Origin: an uncultured Acinetobacter sp.
GTDB taxonomy: Bacteria; Pseudomonadota; Gammaproteobacteria; Pseudomonadales; Moraxellaceae
Length of the DNA stretch: 64,000 nt
Assembly (NCBI GenBank): GCA_913777945.1
Contig: CAJYTY010000005.1
Location: 62,001 to 126,000 of the forward strand
Direction: 5' to 3'
The notes under the pieces are model-generated. The model had not been told where the DNA came from. It did not search any database and saw only the letters and a program-made list of their open reading frames with translations. This document shows, in pieces, positions 44,349 to 54,475 of this stretch (positions are counted from its first letter, which is position 1; each line of letters begins with the position of its first letter). The translations under genes and the position numbers were made by a program.

Positions 44349-45751
44349 TACTCAGAACCTTCACCCAGCACATATGAATAATAGATATCATCACTACTAT
44401 CATTTAAAGAGTTAATTTGCTCATCAAAAGTAGTAGCAATTATTCCTTCTTGATTGACTTCCATAGGTTTAAGAAAACCACATTCAAAAACATACGCGCC
44501 AATTTTGTCTTTAGTTAATAATGATTCATTATCTATAGAATATTTTTTAAGTAATTGATTTTTTAATATTTCACTTCCATTAGTTTCACCTAGCATGATC
44601 AAGGAATTCAATTCTCTGACAAAATAATCACTATGTGTACTTATTACGATTCTTAATCCTTGATTGACCATTTTTGCAATTAGTCTGGCAACTAATCGTT
44701 GATTACTTGGATGTAAATTAAGCTCTGGCTCATCAATCATCAAGATACTATGTTCTTTCGCTTGATATTCTAAATAAAACCAAAGACCAAACAGACTTTT
44801 AGCCGTTGAAGAGGATAAGTGTAAATCCATTTTAGGAGCATTCGGACCACCTCTTTTCTTTTTGGGTACAAAAGTGATATTACCCTCGGCATCAATATTG
44901 TATCTACCACCAATTAGCTTCTTAACCTCTTCAGCTAAATCGTGATATTTAGTTTTTTCTGCGCCTTTTTTTATATTAGTTAAATCATTTAACCAGTCTA
45001 TATAATCAGCAATAGGTTTAGCATATTTAGAACCAAGAACATCCTTTAGTAATAGTTGTAAATCTAGTTCATCTCTAGAAGCATGATGTAATAAAGCCGT
45101 TCTTCTGCTACTCAATTCTCTATAAAAAAGATGTAAACCATTTCTTTCAGCAGGTATTAAAAATGCCGTTTGTTCCTGTGAATCCTTACCTACTAAATAC
45201 CCATAAATTAAAGAGCTAATAACATCTCTCAAGATTTCTTTAGGTAAATCTTTTATAAGCGTCATTGATAAAATTTGACTATTTTTTTCTTTAAGAGCTT
45301 TAAAGGCTGGAATTTGCTTAGAACCTAGAGAAAATTCAAACTCAAAGTATTCTGCTTGATTTCTCTCTACTATGTCATTTAGAGAAGCCTCCCAACTAAA
45401 TACAGCATTTTCAAAGAGATTACTGTCTGAACTAAATATACTGGGTAACTTATATTTGATTGTTTTTTCTATTGATTTTAACGTGCTTTTAAAATTTTCG
45501 TTTAGCCATTCTTCTAAATTAAATTGACATAAACCATTTTCTTTAAGATCAGCAATTATTTGGTCAACACCTGCCAAATTATGAATATCACGATTATTTA
45601 AAAAACCGTAAAGGGTATACATTACCCATGTTTTCCCTGTGTTGTTTGGTCCGCACAATAAGGTAAGTGGTTTGACCTCAATTGTACCTTCATCAAGATT
45701 ACCAAGCTTTTTGATTGAAAATGTCCAAGCTTTATTGCCTTGATTTGACAT
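44348..45751 (-). CDS. ABC/AAA-type ATPase of a candidate defence pair
   Basis: 467 residues. Walker A GPNNTGKT (34-41), a long helical insertion with IPAERNGLHLFYREL near 200, signature-like HLSSSTAKSLFGLW (311-324), Walker B SILMIDEPELNLHP (335-348) and switch STHSDYFV (371-378). This is the AAA_15/AAA_21 (OLD/RecF-like) arrangement found in anti-phage ATPases, but no TOPRIM domain follows, unlike GajA or OLD. The DNA is markedly AT-rich compared with pyrE and xthA, suggesting acquisition. It is first gene of a two-gene operon with the putative nuclease. Confidence 0.8.
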   Translation of the reverse strand: MSNQGNKAWTFSIKKLGNLDEGTIEVKPLTLLCGPNNTGKTWVMYTLYGFLNNRDIHNLAGVDQIIADLKENGLCQFNLEEWLNENFKSTLKSIEKTIKYKLPSIFSSDSNLFENAVFSWEASLNDIVERNQAEYFEFEFSLGSKQIPAFKALKEKNSQILSMTLIKDLPKEILRDVISSLIYGYLVGKDSQEQTAFLIPAERNGLHLFYRELSSRRTALLHHASRDELDLQLLLKDVLGSKYAKPIADYIDWLNDLTNIKKGAEKTKYHDLAEEVKKLIGGRYNIDAEGNITFVPKKKRGGPNAPKMDLHLSSSTAKSLFGLWFYLEYQAKEHSILMIDEPELNLHPSNQRLVARLIAKMVNQGLRIVISTHSDYFVRELNSLIMLGETNGSEILKNQLLKKYSIDNESLLTKDKIGAYVFECGFLKPMEVNQEGIIATTFDEQINSLNDSSDDIYYSYVLGEGSE

Positions 45752-45888
45752 TATATTTTCCTAAAGTTGATCATTTGTTACTTATAAATTGATATTAGCA
45801 TATTAGTTACCAGTCAAATCTAGAAGTGAAAGAGTTTTTTATTATCTGAAATAAATGGGGTCATTTAACATAAAATCTCTTATGCGAA

Positions 45889-46077
45889 TTATACATCTTC
45901 ACACTTCTTACACTCCAACATCACACCTAACTTCTCATTTCACCCTTGTTCAGTCAACACCCAAGGGCGATTTTGCCACGGTGGATCATGACGTACATGC
46001 TGCGTATAACCACAGGCGAGGTCAGCCACCCAATGATTTTCTTCATCGAGATGAAATCCAACAATGGCTTGTTGCAT
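45889..46077 (-). pseudogene. DUF3565 gene with an in-frame TGA
   Basis: ATG 46077 follows the OhrR-like TAA directly (TAAATG). The first 45 codons encode MQQAIVGFHLDEENHW...HVRHDPPWQNRPWVLTEQG, a clear DUF3565 protein, then TGA (45940-45942). The same frame continues NEKLGVMLECKKCEDV to TAA at 45889, which is the family's normal C-terminus with its Cys pair. A single C-to-T change of CGA (Arg) to TGA explains this. Options are a recent pseudogene, a functional 45-residue form, stop readthrough or a sequencing error. Confidence 0.72.
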
Positions 46078-46530
46078 TTATTCACTCAAACTTTCGAGTT
46101 TAGAATCCTCTAAACCCTTTAAAAAACGATGGCATAGATTATGAATTGCCACCAAATCATTTGGATCAACACCCAAAGAGCAGGCGAGTTTAAAAGGAAT
46201 TAACGTAATTTCATCTTTTGCAGCAAGTGCTTTTTCAAGCAAGATCACTTTTTTCATACGCTCATCTTCTTTCACCGCAACGCGCTTTAAAAAGTGTTTT
46301 TCTTCTAGTTTTTTAATAATTGGTGTCAGCGTGCCTGAATCAAAAAAGGTCTTTTGACCAATTTCAGATAACGTCACATTGTCTTTTTCGTATAAAGCCA
46401 ACAGCACAATAAATTGCGGATAGGTCAGGTCGTATTCCTGAAGCAAGGGACGATATTGACGAATCATTGCGTTGGTCGCGGAATACATTGCAAAACACAC
46501 TTGATTATCCAAGTAAGAAAATTCAGTCAT
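46078..46530 (-). CDS. MarR/OhrR-family peroxide-sensing regulator
   Basis: 150 residues with a winged helix-turn-helix (LSEIGQKTFFDSGTLTPIIKKLEEKHFLKR, about 55-84). The N-terminus YLDNQVCFAMYSATN has the single sensing Cys (C12) at the OhrR position, and Tyr residues that bind oxidised Cys in OhrR (Y6, Y36) are present. It is divergent from glutathione peroxidase, with a 46-bp palindrome between, so it likely represses that gene until organic peroxide oxidises the Cys. Confidence 0.83.
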   Translation of the reverse strand: MTEFSYLDNQVCFAMYSATNAMIRQYRPLLQEYDLTYPQFIVLLALYEKDNVTLSEIGQKTFFDSGTLTPIIKKLEEKHFLKRVAVKEDERMKKVILLEKALAAKDEITLIPFKLACSLGVDPNDLVAIHNLCHRFLKGLEDSKLESLSE

Positions 46531-46590
46531 GCTTTGCTCCTCAACGTCATCTTTGCGAACTCATAGTATAGTTTGATTAATATAAAAAGT

Positions 46591-46636
46591 ATATTGCGCA
46601 TAATTAACTTGCATGCAATATAATTGTGTGCAATAT
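46591..46636. promoter_or_regulatory. Long palindrome, likely OhrR-like operator
   Basis: Perfectly centred imperfect palindrome: arms ATATTGCGCATAATT (46591-46605) and AATTGTGTGCAATAT (46622-46636) around a central GCATGC (46611-46616). Of 23 half-site positions 19 are complementary. It lies between the divergent regulator and glutathione peroxidase genes. Confidence 0.68.
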
Positions 46637-46709
46637 TAATTCGCATAGCTGAACAAATAGACAAAGCTATTAAGCAAATAAGATTGATTGAATCAGAGCG
46701 AGATGTTGT

Positions 46710-47192
46710 ATGACCATAATTTATGATTTTCAGGCTGAACTTTTAGAAGGCGAACAAAAGAACCTTGCAGACTATCAAGGCAAAGTTTTATTGGTAGTGA
46801 ACACTGCAAGTCAATGTGGCTTAACCCCACAATTTGAAGGGCTTGAGAAGCTATATCAAGACTATCAACAACAAGGTTTAGTGATTTTAGGCTTTCCATG
46901 TAATCAGTTTGCTAACCAAGACCCATCAAGCAATGAGGAAATAGGCAGCTTCTGTCAGCGTAACTATGGCGTATCATTTCCAATGTTTGCCAAAGTCGAT
47001 GTGAATGGTTCAAATGCACATCCGATTTATAAATATCTCACTTCAGAAGCTAAAGGCATTTTAGGTAGTGAAAGCATCAAATGGAATTTCACCAAGTTTT
47101 TGATTAATCAAAATGGCGAAGTCATCAAACGCTATTCACCAACGACTAAACCTGAAAAAATTAGCAAAGATATTCAAAAACTGTTGGCATAA
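46710..47192 (+). CDS. Glutathione peroxidase
   Basis: 160 residues with the peroxidatic Cys C36 in [12 protein letters not shown], then [11 protein letters not shown] (second Cys and Gln of the triad) and [11 protein letters not shown] (Trp, Asn). It is a Cys-type enzyme, BtuE-like, that in bacteria is often reduced by thioredoxin as well as glutathione. It detoxifies hydrogen and organic peroxides. Divergent from the OhrR-like gene. Confidence 0.92.
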   Translation: MTIIYDFQAELLEGEQKNLADYQGKVLLVVNTASQCGLTPQFEGLEKLYQDYQQQGLVILGFPCNQFANQDPSSNEEIGSFCQRNYGVSFPMFAKVDVNGSNAHPIYKYLTSEAKGILGSESIKWNFTKFLINQNGEVIKRYSPTTKPEKISKDIQKLLA

Positions 47193-47218
47193 GTTGAATA
47201 TAAAATTGAATGCTTTAG

Positions 47219-47256
47219 AAATTACTGGTATCGAAATCATCTACCAGTAATTTTTT
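47219..47256 (+). terminator. Terminator of glutathione peroxidase gene
   Basis: ATTACTGGTA/TACCAGTAAT stem (47221-47251) with an 11-base loop and T6. Confidence 0.82.
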
Positions 47257-47415
47257 AATTTTTATCACTCAGAAAATCGTCTATTTAAATAAATCGAATC
47301 TAGTGATTTGAATAAATTAGAATTTTTTAGATTTAATAATTACATAACTTGTTTAAACATCATCAGTAAACTTCGCTATACTTTTTGCCAAGATTAAAAA
47401 TATGAGCGTTAAATT

Positions 47416-48360
47416 ATGCGTGTACTTGTAGTGATGGATCCAATTGAAACGGTGAATCTCAAGAAAGATTCCACCATGGCAATGTTATGGGCGGCAAGCC
47501 GTCGTGGTCATGAATTGGGTTATGCATTACAGCACGATTTATATATTGATCAAGGCAAAGCTTTTGGTTTGATTTCACCGCTTAAAGTCTTTGAAGATTA
47601 CGATCATTATTATGAGTTGGGTGAGAAGCGCAAAGAGTCATTGGCTGACTACGATGTGGTGTTGATGCGCAAAGACCCACCGTTTGACATGAATTTTGTC
47701 TATACCACTTATATTTTGGAACAAGCTGAACGTGAAGGCGCGTGGATTATTAACAAACCACAATCGCTACGCGACTGTAATGAAAAGTTGTTCGCGACTC
47801 AATTCCCCGAGTTACAAGTACCTACTTTGGTGACTTCACAACAAAGCTTGATTCGTGAATTCATCAAAGAACATGGAGATGTGATTGTAAAACCACTCGA
47901 TGGTATGGGCGGGATGGGGATTTTCCGTTTATACCAAGATGGGGTAAATATTGGTTCAACTCTGGAAATGCTCACCGAAATGGGCACATGTCCGATCATG
48001 GCACAACGTTATATTCCTGAAATTGTTGAAGGGGATAAACGAATCTTGATGGTGAATGGTGAGCCGATTCCATATTGTTTAGCGCGTATTCCGCAAAATG
48101 GTGAAGTCCGAGGTAATTTGGCGGCAGGTGGTTTAGGTCAAGCGCGCCCACTCACTGAAAATGACAAAATGATTGCGGCAAAAGTAGGACCTTTCTTGCG
48201 TGAAAAAGGTTTGGTTTTTGTGGGTCTTGATGTGATTGGTAATTATGTCACTGAAATAAATGTCACGAGTCCAACCTGTATTCGTGAGATTGATGCTCAG
48301 TTTGGTACCTCGATTGCAGATAATTTATTTGATGTGCTAGAAGCAGGGCGAAACAGCTAA
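47416..48360 (+). CDS. gshB: Glutathione synthetase
   Basis: 314 residues of the ATP-grasp family. Start MRVLVVMDPIETVNLKKDST, then LMRKDPPFDMNFVYTTYILE (about 91-110), DVIVKPLDGMGGMGIFRL (about 155-172), and a C-terminal NVTSPTCIREID. It adds glycine to gamma-glutamylcysteine. It sits 3' of the peroxide-defence gene but has its own promoter region; it is not in an operon with gshA. Confidence 0.96.
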   Translation: MRVLVVMDPIETVNLKKDSTMAMLWAASRRGHELGYALQHDLYIDQGKAFGLISPLKVFEDYDHYYELGEKRKESLADYDVVLMRKDPPFDMNFVYTTYILEQAEREGAWIINKPQSLRDCNEKLFATQFPELQVPTLVTSQQSLIREFIKEHGDVIVKPLDGMGGMGIFRLYQDGVNIGSTLEMLTEMGTCPIMAQRYIPEIVEGDKRILMVNGEPIPYCLARIPQNGEVRGNLAAGGLGQARPLTENDKMIAAKVGPFLREKGLVFVGLDVIGNYVTEINVTSPTCIREIDAQFGTSIADNLFDVLEAGRNS

Positions 48361-48586
48361 GATTACGCCATTTTTTGACCAAACTGCCCGTTTGTATTTG
48401 GATTAAATTTATGTGCAAATGGGCGTTTGGATATTGGCAGAACCTTGTTTTCAACAAAGAATTAAAAAAAGCTCAGCTTTCTGTTGTAAACAGGTGAAAT
48501 TCGCTTTTCGTGAATGAAGCTTTAGGATTAGAATAACTTCCGAAAACAATAGACGATAACCTTCTTTTGAGTTGAAGAATTAGACC

Positions 48587-49684
48587 GTGACCAATTCACC
48601 ACAGAACAAACCTAAACATGTCATGATGATGGCCGCTGGTACAGGTGGACATGTTTTCCCTGCGCTTGCTGTTGCCAAACAACTGCAACAGGATGGCTGC
48701 CAAGTCTCTTGGCTAGCAACGCCTACGGGAATGGAAAATCGGTTACTCAAAGATCAAAATATTCCGATTTATCAGATTGATATTCAAGGCGTACGCGGTA
48801 ATGGTATTTTACGTAAGCTGAGTGCGCCATTTAAAATTCTAAAAGCAACATTAAGCGCGATGCGCTATATGAAGCAATTAAACATTGATGCTGTTGCTGG
48901 TTTTGGTGGTTATGTCGCTGGACCAGGTGGTTTAGCAGCACGTTTACTCGGTATTCCTGTGTTAATCCATGAACAGAATGCGATTGCAGGATTTACCAAC
49001 ACCCAATTGGCGCGTATTGCCAAGACCGTGTGTCAGGCTTTTCCAAATACATTTGCAAACAGTGATAAAGTCGTGACGACGGGTAATCCTGTACGTGCTG
49101 AGATTACTGCGATTTTGAACCCATCATGGCGTTATCAAACCCGTGAGCAAGAACAATTACCACTGAATATTTTGATTGTTGGTGGTTCACTGGGTGCACA
49201 AGCACTGAATGAGCGTTTGCCTGAAGCTCTGAAAAAGGTCAATGTTCCATTGAATGTGTTTCATCAATGCGGCCAAAATCAGCAAGATACAACGCGTGAG
49301 CGTTACCAAGGCACGCCTTCGAGTTTGAATATTCAAGTTGAGCCCTTTATTCATGATATGGCAAAAGCCTACAGTGACGCTGATTTAATTATTTGCCGTG
49401 CTGGCGCATTAACGGTTACAGAAGTCGCAACTGCTGGTCTTGCTGCAGTGTTTGTTCCGCTGCCTATCGCAGTGGATGATCACCAGACTGCAAATGCGAA
49501 ATTTTTAGCAAATGTCGGCGCTGCGAAGATTTGTCAACAAGCAGACATGACACCCGCTGTTTTAGATGAGTTGTTAGCCACATTATTAAATCGCCAACTA
49601 CTGTCTGAAATGGCAATTAAAGCACGTCAACAAGCACAACCGAATGCAACTCAGCATGTGGTTGATCTGATTAAAAAATTGTAA
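48587..49684 (+). CDS. murG: UDP-GlcNAc transferase MurG (lipid II synthesis)
   Basis: 365 residues, GT28 family. [15 protein letters not shown] near the start, [31 protein letters not shown] around 104-132 and [16 protein letters not shown] near 265. It adds GlcNAc to lipid I at the inner leaflet. GTG start; ATG 48620 is a shorter option. First gene of a division/cell-wall cluster. The 226-base gap before it has a gshB-side hairpin (GCCCGTTTG/CAAATGGGC) but no gene. Confidence 0.95.
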   Translation: MTNSPQNKPKHVMMMAAGTGGHVFPALAVAKQLQQDGCQVSWLATPTGMENRLLKDQNIPIYQIDIQGVRGNGILRKLSAPFKILKATLSAMRYMKQLNIDAVAGFGGYVAGPGGLAARLLGIPVLIHEQNAIAGFTNTQLARIAKTVCQAFPNTFANSDKVVTTGNPVRAEITAILNPSWRYQTREQEQLPLNILIVGGSLGAQALNERLPEALKKVNVPLNVFHQCGQNQQDTTRERYQGTPSSLNIQVEPFIHDMAKAYSDADLIICRAGALTVTEVATAGLAAVFVPLPIAVDDHQTANAKFLANVGAAKICQQADMTPAVLDELLATLLNRQLLSEMAIKARQQAQPNATQHVVDLIKKL

Positions 49685-49697
49685 TTCGAGTTTATTT

Positions 49698-51143
49698 ATG
49701 TCTCCAACAAATCCAAACCAAGCCAAAAAGCTCATCAAAGTGCCAGAAATGCGCCGTATTAAACATATCCACTTTGTTGGGATTGGTGGTGCGGGGATGT
49801 GTGGTATCGCCGAGGTATTGGCCAATCAAGGTTATAAAATTTCTGGTTCAGACATTAAAGCCTCAAAGACCACAGCTCAACTCGAAAGCAATGGTATTAA
49901 AGTTTATATTGGGCATTCGGCTGAAAATATTAAAAATGCCAATGTGCTAGTGGTATCAACTGCGATTGATCCTGAAAATCCAGAAATTAAAGCCGCGATT
50001 GAACAACGCACACCGATTGTACGCCGCGCTGAAATGCTGGGTGAGTTGATGCGTTATCGTCACGGTATTGCAGTTGCAGGTACACATGGTAAAACCACAA
50101 CTACCAGTTTATTAACGACGATGTTAGCAGAAGAAAATCTAGATCCAACTTACGTGATTGGTGGTTTGCTGAATAGCACAGGTGTTAATGCTGCACTGGG
50201 TGAAAGCCGTTTTATCGTTGCAGAAGCTGATGAGTCAGATGCATCTTTCTTGTATTTGCAACCGATGGCTGCGATCGTGACCAATATTGATGCAGATCAT
50301 ATGGACACTTATGAAGGTAGCTTTGATAAGTTAAAAGATACCTTTATTCAGTTTTTACATAATTTACCATTCTATGGTTTGGCTGTGGTTTGTGGTGATG
50401 ATGCCAATATTCGTGAAATTCTTCCTCGTATTGGTCGTCCAACTTTGACTTACGGTTTTGGTGAAGATAACGATATTCGTGCAGTCGATGTGGTACAAGA
50501 AGGTATGCAATCGCACTTTACTGTGCTGCGTAAAGATCGTGAGCCATTACGCGTCACCATCAATCAACCAGGTCTGCATAATGTCTTGAATGCATTGGCT
50601 GCGATTGGTGTGGCAACTGATGAAGGTGTTTCTGATGGTGCGATTTGCCGTGCTTTAGAAGGCTTTAGTGGAGTGGGTCGTCGCTTCCAAGTTCAAGGTG
50701 AATTTGAAGTGGGCGAAGGCTTGGTGAAATTGGTCGATGACTATGGTCACCATCCGAAAGAGGTAGAAGCCACCATTAAAGCAGCGCGTGCCAGCCATCC
50801 AGACCGTCGTTTGGTGATGTTGTTCCAACCACACCGTTTTAGTCGTACTCGTGATTGTTTTGATGATTTTGTCGATGTGTTATCGCAAGTGGATCAACTG
50901 TTATTACTGGAAGTCTATCCAGCAGGTGAAAAACCGATTGTGGGTGCGGATAGCCGTGCTTTAGCACGCAGTATTCGTTTACGTGGTGAAGTTGAACCGA
51001 TTCTAGTTGATCCAGTTGATGGCAATTTGCCGAATGTTTTACAAAAAGTGTTACAAGCGAATGACTTGTTATTAACACAAGGCGCGGGTAACGTGGGCGC
51101 AATTTCGGTAGAATTGGCTCAGCATCGTTTGTATGCCAAATAA
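49698..51143 (+). CDS. murC: UDP-N-acetylmuramate-L-alanine ligase
   Basis: 481 residues of the Mur ligase family. N-terminal Rossmann motif [16 protein letters not shown]-loop GTHGKT (128-133), [10 protein letters not shown] and DYGHHPKEV. It adds the first amino acid of the peptidoglycan stem. It starts 13 bases after murG. Confidence 0.96.
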   Translation: MSPTNPNQAKKLIKVPEMRRIKHIHFVGIGGAGMCGIAEVLANQGYKISGSDIKASKTTAQLESNGIKVYIGHSAENIKNANVLVVSTAIDPENPEIKAAIEQRTPIVRRAEMLGELMRYRHGIAVAGTHGKTTTTSLLTTMLAEENLDPTYVIGGLLNSTGVNAALGESRFIVAEADESDASFLYLQPMAAIVTNIDADHMDTYEGSFDKLKDTFIQFLHNLPFYGLAVVCGDDANIREILPRIGRPTLTYGFGEDNDIRAVDVVQEGMQSHFTVLRKDREPLRVTINQPGLHNVLNALAAIGVATDEGVSDGAICRALEGFSGVGRRFQVQGEFEVGEGLVKLVDDYGHHPKEVEATIKAARASHPDRRLVMLFQPHRFSRTRDCFDDFVDVLSQVDQLLLLEVYPAGEKPIVGADSRALARSIRLRGEVEPILVDPVDGNLPNVLQKVLQANDLLLTQGAGNVGAISVELAQHRLYAK

Positions 51144-51189
51144 TTTATTTTCGTGAATATAAAAGTTTTACAGTTTTAAGGATATAAAC

Positions 51190-52116
51190 GTGTCAAATGC
51201 TGCAAAATTCGGCAAAGTTGCTGTGTTGTTTGGTGGGAAGTCAGCTGAACGTGCTGTGTCATTGGATAGTGGTCAAGCCGTTTTAGAGGCTTTGTTGCGC
51301 TCAGGTGTGCAAGCAGAAGCATTTGATCCACAAGAGCGAAGCGTGACTGAGTTAGTCGGTTATGATCGTGCTTTTATCGTATTGCATGGTCGTGGTGGTG
51401 AAGATGGTCAGATCCAAGGTGTGTTGGAGTGGTTAAACCTTCCATATACAGGTACGGGTGTACAGGGTTCTGCGATTGGGATGGACAAAGTCAAAACCAA
51501 ACAAATTTGGCAGGGCAGTGATTTACCAACCGCACCATACCGCATCATTACGAAAGACTCAGATCTGGATTCAGTCATTGCAGATCTGGGTTTGCCTGTG
51601 ATTATCAAACCTGTGCACGAAGGTTCGAGTGTCGGGATGAGTAAGGTTGAGAAAGCTGAAGATTTTGCGGCCGCAATTGAAAAAGCGACACATCATGATG
51701 CTATCGTGATGGCTGAAAAGTGGATTACGGGTCGTGAGTTCACCATTTCATTCTTGAATGGTCAGCCTTTGCCTGTGATTCGTTTACAGCCACCTGCAGA
51801 CGTTGCTTTTTATGACTATGAGGCAAAGTATCAACGCAATGACGTGGAATATGGCATTCCTTGTGGTTTAAGCGAAGATGAAGAGAAAAGCTTACAAGCG
51901 TTGTGTCTACGTGCTTTTCAAGCAGTCGGTGCGGAAGGTTGGGGGCGTATTGACGCAATGCAGGATGAGCAAGGCAATTTCTGGTTGTTAGAAGTCAATA
52001 CCGTACCGGGAATGACCAGTCATTCTTTAGTGCCTAAAGCAGCTCAAGCCGTAGGTTATAGTTTCGATCAGCTCTGTGTTGCAATTTTAGAGCAAACTTT
52101 AACCCAATCGGCTTAA
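51190..52116 (+). CDS. ddlB: D-alanine-D-alanine ligase
   Basis: 308 residues, ATP-grasp. Start VAVLFGGKSAERAVSLDSGQ, then VIIKPVHEGSSVGMSKV near 138 and LLEVNTVPGMTSHSLVPKAA near 260. The family's D-Ala-D-Ala product is used by MurF. GTG start with a TAAGGA ribosome-binding site. Position between murC and ftsQ is the DdlB location. Confidence 0.95.
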   Translation: MSNAAKFGKVAVLFGGKSAERAVSLDSGQAVLEALLRSGVQAEAFDPQERSVTELVGYDRAFIVLHGRGGEDGQIQGVLEWLNLPYTGTGVQGSAIGMDKVKTKQIWQGSDLPTAPYRIITKDSDLDSVIADLGLPVIIKPVHEGSSVGMSKVEKAEDFAAAIEKATHHDAIVMAEKWITGREFTISFLNGQPLPVIRLQPPADVAFYDYEAKYQRNDVEYGIPCGLSEDEEKSLQALCLRAFQAVGAEGWGRIDAMQDEQGNFWLLEVNTVPGMTSHSLVPKAAQAVGYSFDQLCVAILEQTLTQSA

Positions 52117-52122
52117 TGATAT

Positions 52123-52980
52123 ATGGCTCAACTCCCTGCTTCTATGCGCCGTAAAACACGGCCAGCCATTAGCTCGATTCATGAGAAACCGCCTTCACAG
52201 AAACAAAAAATGGTGAATGCGGGTGGCTGGGCGTTGTTGATCATTGCTTTTATTGTATTGGCAATTGGTCTATATGGTTTATATAAAGTGATGACTGATG
52301 CAAAAGTCGCACAATTACAGGTGGTTGGGACTAACTCGGATATTGAAAATCAGCAGTTAGTGCAATATCTAAGTCCAATTATCAAAGATAACTATTTCAC
52401 TTCTGATTTAGAGCAAATTCGAGATCAGGCGTTAAAAGTGTCTTGGGTTGACCGTGTCGTGGTATCACGAGCTTGGCCGAATGGGATTCGTGTAAGAGTT
52501 ATGCCGCGTCACGCAATTGCGCGTTGGGGAACAGGGCGTTTGCTCAGTGATAATGGTGATGTCTTTAGTGAAGCTGTATTAAAAGTACATCCAAACTTGC
52601 CACTTTTACATGGGCCAGTCAGCCAATCCAAAATGATGATGCGTCGCTATAATGAAATTAATCAACTGTTTCATCCAGCGAATTTAAGATTAAAAGAATT
52701 GTATTTAACAGAGCGAATGACGTGGTTTATGCAGTTTGATTCAGGTCTACGGATTATTGTTGATCAAGATCAAACCATGAATAAGCTTCAACGCTTAAGC
52801 CATTTGGCACAAACGGATCTCAAACCTGTATGGTCGAAAATCTCAGCAATTGATTTGCGTTATCGGAATGGCCTGGCTATTCAATGGAAAAACGCAATCC
52901 CGCCAAAGATTGTCAACGGTCAGTTAGTTGTAACGATTGATGACACAAGCCTTGCAGGGGCAATTCAGGCAAAGCCATAA
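52123..52980 (+). CDS. ftsQ: Cell division protein FtsQ
   Basis: 285-residue bitopic inner-membrane protein. Cytoplasmic N-terminus, one membrane helix (about 35-58), POTRA domain starting KVAQLQVVGTNSDIENQQL, then the FtsQ beta domain with AWPNGIRVRVMPRHAIARWG. It links FtsB/FtsL to the divisome. It starts 6 bases after ddlB. Confidence 0.92.
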   Translation: MAQLPASMRRKTRPAISSIHEKPPSQKQKMVNAGGWALLIIAFIVLAIGLYGLYKVMTDAKVAQLQVVGTNSDIENQQLVQYLSPIIKDNYFTSDLEQIRDQALKVSWVDRVVVSRAWPNGIRVRVMPRHAIARWGTGRLLSDNGDVFSEAVLKVHPNLPLLHGPVSQSKMMMRRYNEINQLFHPANLRLKELYLTERMTWFMQFDSGLRIIVDQDQTMNKLQRLSHLAQTDLKPVWSKISAIDLRYRNGLAIQWKNAIPPKIVNGQLVVTIDDTSLAGAIQAKP

Positions 52981-53045
52981 TACGTGGCTTGAAAATAACA
53001 GGCAGTTTGCCCGTACTAAACAACAAAAGATATGGTAATGAAGTA

Positions 53046-54308
53046 ATGAGTGAAGCTGTTTCCTCAGTTGTTGCGATTGATATTGGGACGCATAAAGTCT
53101 CAGTTTTGATTGGTAAGGTCCATGCACCGGATAAGATCCAAGTGATTGGCATGGCAACTGCTCGCAACCGAGGCATGGTTAAAGGCAAAATTGTGAGCTT
53201 GGATAAGGTGATTGCTGCGATTAAAAATGCAGTCTCTGAAGCCGAAGATATGGCGGAGTGTCGTATCCATAGCGCATGGGTGTCAATTCCAAGTACTGAA
53301 TTGCAAAGTTTTTATGCATCAGGCCGTACACCAGTGGCTAATCATGATCATATTATTACGACAAATGAAGTAGTTAGAGCATTAGAGTTAGCCAAAGCGA
53401 GCCATGTATCGCCAGATTATTATCTTGCGAGTGCTGTTCCATTAGGCTTCGAGTTAGGCGATTCGGCTGAATGGGTGCAGAACCCAGTCAATATGTCGGC
53501 TCATAGCATGACCGGGCATTATCAATTGATGATGATGCCGATTAGTACCATGCAAAACCTTGATCGTGCCATGAAAGGTGCGAATATCGGGGTAGAGAAA
53601 ATGGTGGTATCTAGTTTAGCTACGGCTGAAGCTAGTTTGCTCAAAGATGAAAAAGAATATGGCGTGTGTTTAGTTGATATTGGTGCAGGGATTACCAATA
53701 TCGCAGTATATTTAGATGGTCGTTTAGCATTAGTACGTACCTTGCAACGTGGTGGTGAAAATGTGACCCGCGATATTGCAGCGGTTTTACAAACGACCAC
53801 TGAAGAAGCTGAACGTATTAAAATTTTACATGGTTGTGTTGATCTTAGTGTGGTGAAACCTGACCATATGATCCAAGTGCAAGCGATTGATGGACAACAG
53901 ACCATTAGTCGTATTGAGCTTGCAGAAATTATTATTGCGCGCTATGAAGAAATCTTTACATTAATTCGTGAAGAGTTAGAGCATAGTGGGGCAATACATG
54001 GTTTATATCATGGTGTTGTACTCACAGGTGATGCTTGTCAAATTGAAGGTATGGTGAATTTGGCACGTCGTATGCTTGGAGTATCTGCACATTTAGGTAA
54101 TCCACCTTTACAGGTCTATGCTGAAGACCAACATCTTGCTGCATTACGTCGTTCGATGTATGCGACAGCGTCAGGATTATTGATGTTTAGCCAAAGTGAT
54201 TTGCAGGATGCAGTAGAAGAACCAGAAGAATCGAATGATCGAAGTTTTATGGATCGAGTGACCAATGGTTGGAATGCATTAAATAGCAAATTAAAAGCTA
54301 TATTTTAA
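53046..54308 (+). CDS. ftsA: Cell division protein FtsA
   Basis: 420 residues of the actin-like family, the same length as E. coli FtsA. Phosphate 1 motif VVAIDIGTHKVSVLIG, LVDIGAGITNIAVY, VVLTGDACQIEGM, and a C-terminal amphipathic helix (RVTNGWNALNSKLKAIF) that anchors FtsZ to the membrane. I chose ATG 53046 by family length; the RBS is weak. Confidence 0.95.
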   Translation: MSEAVSSVVAIDIGTHKVSVLIGKVHAPDKIQVIGMATARNRGMVKGKIVSLDKVIAAIKNAVSEAEDMAECRIHSAWVSIPSTELQSFYASGRTPVANHDHIITTNEVVRALELAKASHVSPDYYLASAVPLGFELGDSAEWVQNPVNMSAHSMTGHYQLMMMPISTMQNLDRAMKGANIGVEKMVVSSLATAEASLLKDEKEYGVCLVDIGAGITNIAVYLDGRLALVRTLQRGGENVTRDIAAVLQTTTEEAERIKILHGCVDLSVVKPDHMIQVQAIDGQQTISRIELAEIIIARYEEIFTLIREELEHSGAIHGLYHGVVLTGDACQIEGMVNLARRMLGVSAHLGNPPLQVYAEDQHLAALRRSMYATASGLLMFSQSDLQDAVEEPEESNDRSFMDRVTNGWNALNSKLKAIF

Positions 54309-54475
54309 GTTGTACGTATTTTGGGGAAAATTTGTTAGGAAGTTGTAATAGTGAGCCGTTGTACTTGACAAGCTAGCTATTATTGAACAGCATCCTAAAC
54401 ATCGGTTGTTTTAAAAATCAGGGCAGTAACGGGCTGAAGTAACTGCCACTTAATATATTAGGAAATCTAAAGGTC

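Noticed and set aside
45855..46103. 82-codon plus-strand ORF
   Set aside because: Antisense to the recognisable DUF3565 gene on the minus strand.
48361..48586. Possible small RNA or ORF between gshB and murG
   Set aside because: Only a loose hairpin without a U-tract is visible; no promoter or coding signal to support a call.
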